Assembly: GCA_019312685.1 (NCBI GenBank)
Contig: JAFDCR010000336.1
Location: forward strand, 1-8,210
Reading direction: 5' to 3'
DNA from: Deltaproteobacteria bacterium
Lineage (GTDB): Bacteria; Desulfobacterota; Desulfobulbia; Desulfobulbales; BM004
DNA: 8,210 nt
Numbering within the stretch: the stretch's first letter is position 1; the number at the start of each line of letters is the position of its first letter. A program made the position numbers and the translations under genes. A model generated the notes under the pieces. That model was given only the letters and a program-made list of their open reading frames with translations, was not told where the DNA came from and ran no database searches. Positions 1-6,325 of the stretch are shown piece by piece.

Positions 1-25
1 AAAGGGTCTCTAAATTAATTATATA

Positions 26-74
26 GGGCAGGAACCGGAAAATTTTCAGCCTTATTTGTTTCCGGCTCCTGCCC
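26..74. repeat. Imperfect inverted repeat, possible terminator of an upstream gene
   Basis: Bases 26-33 (GGGCAGGA) pair with 67-74, and 35-41 pair with 59-65, with a single A/C mismatch between the two helices and a 17-base loop. This makes a GC-rich stem of about 15 pairs. No T run follows on the + strand. On the - strand the stem is followed by AT-rich sequence (TATATAATTAATT) rather than a clean U tract. It may be a terminator for a gene to the left of the window, a bidirectional terminator, or an intergenic repeat element. Only the pairing is seen directly. Confidence 0.45.
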
Positions 75-294
75 CATCAACCATCAAGCCTTACTTCCCA
101 CCTCTCACCCCCACTTTCTATTTTTCCACTATTGTGCAATTTCCCCTTGTTGTTTTCATTCATTTCTGGTTATTTTCTCCCCTTGTTGATTGTAAACAAA
201 TGAATATTGTCTGCAGGAGGATGCTCGCAGATTTAAGTATCTTTTCAGGCAAGATTGTTTCTGATAAGTTGTTTTAAACAGGAGGAGAATAAAG
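75..294. other. Non-coding, pyrimidine-rich upstream region of the CBS-domain gene
   Basis: No convincing gene lies here. From about 90 to 190 the + strand is strongly biased to C and T. An 11-base direct repeat, TCCCCTTGTTG, occurs at 142-152 and 178-188, 36 bases apart. A weak sigma70-like pair, TTGTTG (183-188) and TATTGT (205-210) with a 16-base spacer, could drive the downstream gene. This is a guess from consensus similarity only. Confidence 0.3.
281..287 (+). promoter_or_regulatory. Strong ribosome binding site of the CBS gene
   Basis: GGAGGAG lies seven bases before the ATG at 295, a near-ideal Shine-Dalgarno sequence at good spacing. It supports the chosen start and suggests efficient translation. 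Confidence 0.8.
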
Positions 295-975
295 ATGCTG
301 ATCGAAGACTGGATGGCCTCAAAACTATTGACAATTGACGAAAATACTTCTGTCATGAGGGCCATGCGCATGATGAAAGAAAACAAGGTGCGCCGGTTAC
401 CTGTCCTTGCACATGGCAAACTGGTTGGCATGATCACGGACCGCGATTTGAAAGAAGCCTCACCCGCTAAGACAAATTCTCTTGATATTCATGAATTGAA
501 CTATCTGCTTGCTGAAATGAAAGTCAAGGAGGTTATGACCCCGAAACTGATAAGCATGAAACATGACGAGACCCTTGAAAAGGCGGCAATAGTCATGTTG
601 CAGAATAAAATATCCGGACTGCCGATCATGGATGAAAATGGCAATCTGGTAGGACTGCTCAGCGAAACAGATGTAGTGCGCGGTTTTATTCATGCAACCG
701 GCATTGCCGACGGAACGTTGCATTATATTATGGATCTGATTGATCAATCGGGAACCACAGCCAGTATCATAGACATCTGCCGTCAGCATGGAGCCAAGTT
801 GATTAGTATATTGACCTCTTACGAAGACGCTCCGAAGGGGATGAAGCGGGTTGCCCTGCGTATTGCCTGCCCGGATGACCAGCAGGATTCACTGAATGAA
901 AAAATGGCGGAAGCTGGGACAATTATCCATAGTGTTAAAGACAAGCTGCAGGATCTGCCCCAAAAACAGGATTAA
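295..975 (+). CDS. Two-CBS-domain regulatory protein with ACT-like C-terminus (AcuB-like)
   Basis: A 226-residue soluble protein with no signal peptide or membrane segment. Residues 1-57 form the first CBS domain (WMASKLLTIDEN, then GKLVGMITDRDL around 41-52) and 76-133 the second (VKEVMTPKLISM, then GNLVGLLSETDVV). A CBS pair usually binds AMP, ATP or related nucleotides and reports energy state. Residues from about 140 to 216 look like the small ACT-like domain found after the CBS pair in AcuB-type proteins (VALRIACPDD, then a helix and GTIIHSV). The TAA stop is followed at once by an in-frame TAG. It lies 352 bases upstream of the formate dehydrogenase on the same strand, with no obvious terminator between them, so cotranscription is possible but unproven. 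The target is unknown; a role in acetoin metabolism should not be assumed from the family name. Confidence 0.88.
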   Translation: MLIEDWMASKLLTIDENTSVMRAMRMMKENKVRRLPVLAHGKLVGMITDRDLKEASPAKTNSLDIHELNYLLAEMKVKEVMTPKLISMKHDETLEKAAIVMLQNKISGLPIMDENGNLVGLLSETDVVRGFIHATGIADGTLHYIMDLIDQSGTTASIIDICRQHGAKLISILTSYEDAPKGMKRVALRIACPDDQQDSLNEKMAEAGTIIHSVKDKLQDLPQKQD

Positions 976-1116
976 TAGAAGGAACTATAGCGTCAATGTC
1001 CAGACTGAAGAACAGACTCCAAGTCTCATGTGGCCATGCCCCTGAACAAATCAGTTAGAGAAGGGGAAATCAGGATCTTGCCGTCCCCATGGGTAGGAGA
1101 GGGAGACTGTACCAAC

Positions 1117-1200
1117 ATGATTAATATCAAACAGATAAAATATTTTCTGCCGTAGTTGCCAGGGAAATTCGCAAAATAGACTTGGAGCCGCAACATCAGT
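1117..1200 (+). pseudogene. Possible decayed N-terminus of a LysR-type regulator
   Basis: Reading from ATG 1117 gives MINIKQIKYF, which closely resembles the usual opening of LysR-family DNA-binding domains. In the same frame, after a stop at 1153-1155, comes GKFAK, a stop at 1177-1179, then TWSRNIS. This lines up position by position with the LysR helix-turn-helix pattern G-[NS]-F-[ST]-[RK]-A-A-x-x-L-[HN]-[IV]-S. In the neighbouring frame the bases between these blocks read YFSAVVAR, which restores the usual spacing from the YF to the glycine. The remainder of a LysR protein (about 300 residues) is absent. This points to a remnant carrying frameshifts, stops and a large deletion. The match is short and made by eye, so chance similarity remains possible. 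Confidence 0.35.
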
Positions 1201-1278
1201 TTTTCTGTTAATCTTTTCTTTTGATTGATGTTTTCCCTGAAAAAGCTACCTGCGAAGTTGCAATAACAGAAGAACTTC

Positions 1279-1318
1279 AAAGGAGGCTTCTGGCAACTGC
1301 TGCCTTGCAGAACCGGAG
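1279..1318 (+). promoter_or_regulatory. Start region of the formate dehydrogenase gene: two SD-like sites and a hairpin
   Basis: GGAG at 1315-1318 is nine bases before ATG 1328 and is the likely ribosome binding site. A stronger SD-like sequence, AAAGGAGG at 1279-1286, lies upstream with no normal start codon at suitable distance. Between them TTCT (1288-1291) plus GCAA (1293-1296) can pair with TTGC (1305-1308) plus AGAA (1309-1312), leaving a bulged G and an 8-base loop. The hairpin could bring the stronger SD closer to the start or act as a translational control element. This is inference. Confidence 0.4.
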
Positions 1319-1327
1319 TAATTAAGT

Positions 1328-4300
1328 ATGAAAATCATAATAAACGGAATGGAAATTATAGCCCGGGAGGGTAAAACTATTCTTGAGGCGGCCGAACAGG
1401 CCGATATTTATATCCCCACACTCTGTTATGTCAGAGGAAGGAAAGCAGATAATCCCTGCGGACTCTGTATTGTTGAGGTTGAAGGTCATGAGACCCCGGT
1501 ACGGGCATGTGACACCAAGATCCAGGAAGGAATGTCCATCAGTACTGATTCAGAGGTTCTGAAGGAGCAGAGGGAGGAACGTCTATCCATTCTTGCTGAA
1601 ACCCATTTCGGTGATTGCAAGGCACCGTGCAATTTGACCTGCCCCGGGCAGATCAATGTGCAGGGTTATATTGCCCATGTGGCTAAGGGAGAGTATGAAG
1701 AGGCCCTGCGTCTGGTCATGGAACGCAATCCCTTCCCCTTTTCCGTCGGCAGGGTCTGTCCCCGTTTTTGTGAAACCAGGTGCCGTCGCCTCCTGATTGA
1801 CGAGCCTGTTTCAATCAACCACCTTAAGCGTTTTGTGGCCGATTGGTGCATGGCCAATAAAATTGATCTAAAATTTTCCAAGGGACCGTCTACCGGGAAG
1901 AAAATAGCGGTTATAGGCGGTGGACCGGCCGGTCTTACTGCAGCCTATTTCCTGACCAGAAAAGGGCACGAGGTTACCGTTTTCGAGGCCGAGCCTGAGC
2001 TGGGCGGTATGCTGCGCTATGGTTTGCCTGAATATAAGATTCCCAAGGAAGTTCTTGATTATGAAATAAATACCATTCTGCGGTTGGGCATCAACGTGCG
2101 TCTCAGCCAGAAATGGGGCGTTGATTATACGCTGCAGGATCTGAAAGACCAGGGTTTTGCTGCCACACTTATTGCAATCGGCGCTCCTGATGATAAGCCC
2201 CTTGAAATTCCGGGCTCTTTCCTTCCCGGGGTTATTCCGGCTTCCGTGTTCCTCCGGCAGGTTAAAATGGGTGAAAAGCTTGATTTCGGCAGGCGGGCGG
2301 CTGTTATCGGCGGAAATAATATAGCCATGGAGGTGGCCCGTTCTCTGGTACGTACCGGAGTGGATGAAGTAACGATCATATATCCGAGGGCCAAGCTGGA
2401 GATGCCGGCGAATCAACGGAATATAGGTGAGGCCGAACGCGAGGACGTCCAGTTCCAGCTCATGACCACACCGGTAGAAATTAGTGCATCAAAGAGCGGT
2501 CTTGACATTGAATTGATCCGCATGAAACTTGGTGAACCTGATAAGCGGGGTATACGCCTCCCGGTGGCGGTTCCGGGATCCACCTTGCATCTGCAGGTGG
2601 ACACGGTAGTGACATCCTTGGGGAAGGCGGCCAGCAATACGGGTTTTGCCGGTGGCAGTCTTGAAGATACCCTTGAAATTACACCGGCTGGGAATGTTAA
2701 GGCGAACCCCCGTACTTTTCTGACCAATCTCGATGGAATATACGCGGCAGGCGATGTAACCAGCGGGCCCCGAACCGTTATACAGACAGTGGTGGCTGCC
2801 CGAAGATCGGCGGAAAATATCCATGCCGAAATCATGGGTTTGCCGAAAGAATCGGAGGGCCGTTTTAACTTTACCCGAGGTAAATCCTTTGATGATGTCG
2901 ACTTACGTAATTTTGATGGAGTTGCCACCAAGCTTCGGGAAAAAATGCCGGAACGTTTGTCGGAAAGAGCTGTCCAGGATTTTGACGAAGTAAAGCTGGG
3001 ATTCAGCGAAAAGATGGCCAGGAAGGAAGCGGAACGCTGTCTATCATGCGGCTGCACGGCTTTTGACCGCTGTAACCTGAAAGATTTATGTATAGCTGAA
3101 AATATCAACCTCAAAAAGACCGGCATGGGCAAAGTGCCGGCTTATGATAGGGATTCCTCCCATCCGGCAATTGTTGTAGATCTCAACAAGTGCATATTCT
3201 GCCAGCGATGCATCAACTCATGCGAGTATGAGGCCTTGGACCTTTCAGCCTCAGGTTTTGACGAGAAGGGCCGCCCCATTGGCATCTCTCTGCGGTTCAA
3301 CGAAAATTGCGTATCCTGCGGTAAGTGCGTTGATAACTGCTCCACCGGCGCACTGAACAAAAAGGAGCAGATTGTCCCAATAGTCAATGAAGAGTTTCAA
3401 AAGGTGCCCACAACCTGTCCTTATTGTGGAACGGGCTGTCAGCTTGAGCTGAATGTAAAGGGCAACACCCTGATGGAGGTGACCTCAGATCCGGATCAGT
3501 TGCCCAACTATGGCGATATTTGCGTGAAAGGGAGATTCGGTCATTCCTTTATCAGCCATCCGGACAGGCTTACCACTCCCCTTGTCCGACGGCAGAAGGG
3601 CGGTCCATTGGAGCCGGCAAGCTGGGAGGAGGCCCTGGACATCGTGGTCGGCACCTTCCGTTGTGTGCTCGGCGACAGCGGCCCGGATGCCTTGGCAGGT
3701 CTTTCTTCAGCCCGTTGCACTGTGGAAGAAAATTATGCCTTTCAGAAATTTTTCCGCCTACGCATCGGAACCAACAATGTTGACCACTGTGCCCGCTACT
3801 GACACAGCCCCACGGTGACCGGTCTGGTCACCATGCTGGGTTCAGGGGCAATGAGCAATGATATTGAAGGTATTGCGGATAGCGATGTAATGCTGGTTAT
3901 CGGTTCAAACACCACGGAAACCCACCCGGTAATCGGTCTGCGGATGCAGCAGGCCGCCAAAGAGCATGGGGCCCGCATCATTGTTGCAGATCCACGCCGG
4001 ATCAAGCTTGTTGATAATGCCTGTTTGTGGCTCAATCAAAAGCCGGGGACTGACATAGCGCTCGTAAATGCCCTCTGTCATGTCATTGTGCGTGATGATC
4101 TGGTTGATCTGGATTTCATCAAGGAAAGGACGGAAAATTTCGAGGCCTTTGCCGCATCGGTTGCAGAGTGTACCCCGGAATGGGCCGAGAAAATCACGGG
4201 GGTACCGGCTGCGGATATAGAAAAAGCCGCAAATATTTATGGTACCGCCGACCGGGCCGCCATTTTTTATACCATGGGCATTACCAAGCATACATGCGGG

Positions 4301-5485
4301 ACCGACAATGTCAGGGCATTGGCTAATCTAGCGCTTGTGACCGGCAACCTGGGCAAGCGCAGTGCAGGTCTCAATCCGCTGCGCGGGCAGAATAATGTCC
4401 AGGGTGCCAGTGATATGGGATGCCTCCCCATATTTTTTCCCGGCTATCAGCGGGTTGATGATGATGCGGCAAGGGCACGTTTTGAAGAATTGTGGGGCGG
4501 CCCCCTGCCGTCCAAACCCGGTCTGACCGCAACAGAAATGACTCAGGCCATGATAGAAGGCCGCATTGAGGCCTTGTGGATCATGGGAGAGAATCCGGTA
4601 ATAAGCGACCCGAATTCCAACCATGCGCGCAAGGCCCTTGAAAATGTCAATTTCCTGGTTGTCCAGGACATTTTTCTGACTGAAACCGCAGAACTTGCCG
4701 ATGTGGTTCTGCCGGCTGCTGTTTTTGCGGAAAAGGAAGGGACTTTCACCAATACGGAACGACGGGTACAACGGGTCAGGCAGGCGTTGCAGCCGCCGAA
4801 GGGTGCTCTTGATGATCTGACGATTATTCAATTAATTTCTTCCAGAATGGATTATGGCCAGGAATTAATTCCTTATCATTCATTGCCGGGCCGCCAAAGA
4901 AATCTAACGGCAAAGGCCGAGGAAGTCTTCAATGAAATAAGTCAGGCATGGCCTGCCCTTGCCGGTATTAACTACAGGCGTCTTGAAAACAGCGGCATAC
5001 AATGGCCCTGCCCCAGCGCTGATCACCCCGGCACTTCCATATTGTTTGAGGATGGATTTCCCATCGGTCGGGCGGGTTTCATGCCTGTTTCCTGGAAGGG
5101 ATCGGAAGAGCTGCCAGATGCCGAATATCCATTTATTCTGACTACCGGCAGGGTTCTCTACCAATACCATACCGGCACCATGACCCGCCGCTCCAAGGTC
5201 CTGGAAACAGCTGACCAAGGACCTTTCATTGAAATAAATCCCAGTGATGCCGAGGCCCTGCATATTGAGGATGGGGTGCAGGTACGCGTAATATCTCGCC
5301 GGGGTAAGATCATGCTCCCTGCTCGGGTTACCTCGGGAATAAGTCCCGGCGTAACGTTTATTCCTTTTCATTATAAGGAGGCGGCAGCCAATCTGCTTAC
5401 CAATGATGCTCTGGATCCTATCTCAAAAATTCCGGAGGCCAAGGTCTGCGCAATAAGGATTGAGGCGGCAGCCACGGGTTCCTGA
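1328..5485 (+). CDS. fdhA: Selenocysteine-containing formate dehydrogenase fused to a GltD/NfnB-like NAD(P)H oxidoreductase
   Basis: One 1385-residue protein read through an in-frame TGA (3800-3802) as Sec825. It should interconvert formate and CO2 at a Mo/W bis-MGD centre and exchange electrons with NAD(P)H and perhaps ferredoxin or partner subunits in the cytoplasm. Modules in order: NuoG-type [2Fe-2S] domain (1-75; Cys33, 44, 47, 61); GltD-like N-terminal Fe-S segment (Cys97/101/105 and 144/148/152); FAD site GGGPAG at 197-202; second dinucleotide site around 326-338 (VIGGNNIAMEVAR); closing FAD motif YAAGD at 472-476; Cys-rich linker (Cys571, 574, 576, 582, 588); two [4Fe-4S] motifs (Cys622/625/628/632 and 661/664/667/671). 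The catalytic unit follows: the [4Fe-4S] cysteines 697/700/704/732 with Lys734, then Sec825-His826 in a CARY-U-HSPTV context, the RGQNNVQGASDMG motif with conserved Arg1019, and a molybdopterin dinucleotide-binding domain from about 1268. No Tat signal is present. The N-terminal start fits the family and has an SD. The in-frame terminal TGA is followed by TAA. Confidence 0.93.
3800..3802 (+). other. In-frame UGA selenocysteine codon (Sec825)
   Basis: The frame from 1328 meets TGA here and continues in the same phase without further stops to 5485. The residues on both sides, NNVDHCARY before and HSPTVTGLV after, match the active-site loop of FdhF-type formate dehydrogenases, where this position is selenocysteine or cysteine and is followed by a catalytic histidine. 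Translation would need SelA, SelB, SelC and SelD, none of which is encoded in this window. A sequencing error is unlikely given the SECIS hairpin that follows at the canonical distance. Confidence 0.95.
3805..3838 (+). promoter_or_regulatory. Bacterial SECIS element
   Basis: A perfect 7-pair stem, GGTGACC (3814-3820) with GGTCACC (3826-3832), is capped by the five-base loop GGTCT (3821-3825). A lower helix pairs CAGC (3805-3808) with GCTG (3835-3838) across an asymmetric internal loop. The loop sequence is the GGUCU recognised by SelB in Escherichia coli fdhF. As I recall that sequence, the loop starts at the same distance from the UGA (base 22, counting its U as 1). The element lies inside the coding region, as usual for bacteria. 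Confidence 0.92.
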
Positions 5486-5503
5486 TAAGTAACTGAACCA
5501 TTT

Positions 5504-5552
5504 AACAGGCTGCACAGGATGGAGAGATTCATTCTGTGCAGCCTGTTTTTTT
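5504..5552 (+). terminator. Strong intrinsic terminator after formate dehydrogenase
   Basis: AACAGGCTGCACAG (5504-5517) pairs perfectly over 14 bases with 5534-5547, leaving a 16-base loop, and the stem runs into seven T residues at 5546-5552. It begins 18 bases after the stop codon. It should end most transcripts of the formate dehydrogenase gene, separating it from the downstream nuoE-nuoF set. Confidence 0.9.
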
Positions 5553-5848
5553 CTGTCTGGCAGGTTTCCAACCGATCCAGGTTGCTGTTTCAGCTGAAAG
5601 GAAATGCAAGGATATTCAATACGTATTCAATTGTCTTCAGGCAGTGAATAGGTATTTCTACTTGCTTTTATTTGTCTGTTATATTATATATATCGGGAGT
5701 AATGTGGAAAAATTGATCGTTATTTCACAATGCTTTGACATGACAGTTCGTTTATCCGGATTGCAGCGCTATTCTTCAAATTTATTTACAGGACTGAATT
5801 GCTGTATATCCATCATGGAAATCCTATTCTGGAGACCCCGCAGGTAAT
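5553..5848 (+). promoter_or_regulatory. Intergenic regulatory region before the nuoE-nuoF set
   Basis: No supported gene lies here. It holds two perfect palindromes, TTTCAGCTGAAA (5588-5599) and AATACGTATT (5618-5627), which are possible operators. A candidate sigma70 promoter follows: TTGCTT (5662-5667), a 17-base spacer and TATATA (5685-5690). A consensus TTGACA at 5735-5740 has no good -10 partner. No GG-N10-GC sigma54 signature was found. The position after a terminator and before a packed gene set makes a promoter likely somewhere here; its exact place is uncertain. Confidence 0.4.
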
Positions 5849-6325
5849 ATGGAAGCAGAAAGTATAGCAAAGCTGGAATCCGTTTATTCCCGCTATATCG
5901 AACAGGAGGGCAATGCCATCTCAATTCTCCAGGGTATCCAGGATGCGTTCGGCTATATCCCGGAAAAAGCGGTCGGCTGGTTTTCGGCTAAGAGCGGTAT
6001 CCCTGAAAGCAAGTTTTTCGGAATTGTTACTTTCTATGCCCAGTTTTACCTGAAACCGCGTGGTAAAAACGTGGTAACCACCTGTTGCGGTACAGTCTGT
6101 CATGTCAAAGGAGGGCACCGGGTCCAATTTCAGATACACGAGGAGCTTGGACTGCCACTCGATGAAGATACTACCAGAGACGGACTGATCACCATTGAAA
6201 GGGTTGCCTGCCTCGGGGCCTGCAGCCTGGCGCCGGTCGTGGTGATCAATGACAAGGTGCAGGGCCGCATGACCCCTGACAAGATGGTCAGGCAGCTCCG
6301 TAAACTGCGGGAGAAGAAACCATGA
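5849..6325 (+). CDS. nuoE: NuoE/HndA-like [2Fe-2S] thioredoxin-fold subunit
   Basis: A 158-residue protein of normal length for the 24-kDa (NuoE) family. Residues 1-70 form the helical part (GNAISILQGIQDAFGYIP and KFFGIVTFYAQF are typical family signatures). The thioredoxin-like part carries the [2Fe-2S] ligands Cys79-x4-Cys84 (TCCGTVCHVKGG) and Cys121-x3-Cys125 (ACLGACSLAP). In complex I and in soluble hydrogenases and formate dehydrogenases, this subunit pairs with the FMN/NAD(P)H subunit encoded next. The symbol is family-level: no membrane complex I genes are seen, so a soluble Hnd/Hyd/Hyl-type complex is more likely. The SD is weak (CAGG at 5841-5844; GGAG at 5831-5834 is rather far). 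Its stop overlaps the next start as ATGA, indicating translational coupling. Confidence 0.92.
   Translation: MEAESIAKLESVYSRYIEQEGNAISILQGIQDAFGYIPEKAVGWFSAKSGIPESKFFGIVTFYAQFYLKPRGKNVVTTCCGTVCHVKGGHRVQFQIHEELGLPLDEDTTRDGLITIERVACLGACSLAPVVVINDKVQGRMTPDKMVRQLRKLREKKP

Larger units (their letters stand above)
976..1327 (+). other. Long leader/intergenic region before formate dehydrogenase
   Basis: No intact gene is visible in these 352 bases. They contain a short inverted repeat, AGACT at 1014-1018 against AGTCT at 1022-1026. There are also G and C runs that could pair in alternative ways: CCCC 1039-1042 with GGGG 1063-1066, or GGGGA 1063-1067 with TCCCC 1084-1088. A probable LysR relic follows at about 1117-1200, and a small hairpin just before the start codon. 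I found no convincing sigma70 or sigma54 promoter. The alternative pairings could mean a structured leader RNA, but nothing identifies a known riboswitch class by eye. Confidence 0.4.

Noticed and set aside
56..277. 73-codon frame in the upstream region
   Set aside because: Low-complexity translation from a pyrimidine-rich stretch, without an SD, and it begins in an inverted repeat.
1026..1280. 84-codon frame on the - strand upstream of the formate dehydrogenase
   Set aside because: No SD or recognisable domain, and it overlaps the probable LysR relic on the other strand. I could not match its C-terminal part to a transposase or other family.
1291..1309. Sigma54-like promoter (TGGCA ... TTGCA) before the formate dehydrogenase
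   Set aside because: The distance between the GG and GC elements is 13 bases rather than 10, and it is too close to the start codon.
1868..2416. 182-codon frame on the - strand inside the formate dehydrogenase
   Set aside because: A shadow of the strongly supported gene on the + strand; no family resemblance.
3800..3802. TGA as a nonsense mutation or sequencing error making a pseudogene
   Set aside because: Exact active-site position, intact frame on both sides and a canonical SECIS hairpin make recoding far more likely.
3815..5485. Separate gene for a molybdopterin oxidoreductase starting at GTG 3815
   Set aside because: It is the same reading phase as the gene from 1328, has no SD, starts inside the SECIS stem, and would lack the Fe-S segment and active-site codon. 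It is the second part of the selenoprotein.
5536..5847. Open frame of 103 codons between the terminator and nuoE
   Set aside because: It starts at a GTG inside the terminator stem, has no SD and resembles no family I know. It is probably a chance open stretch.
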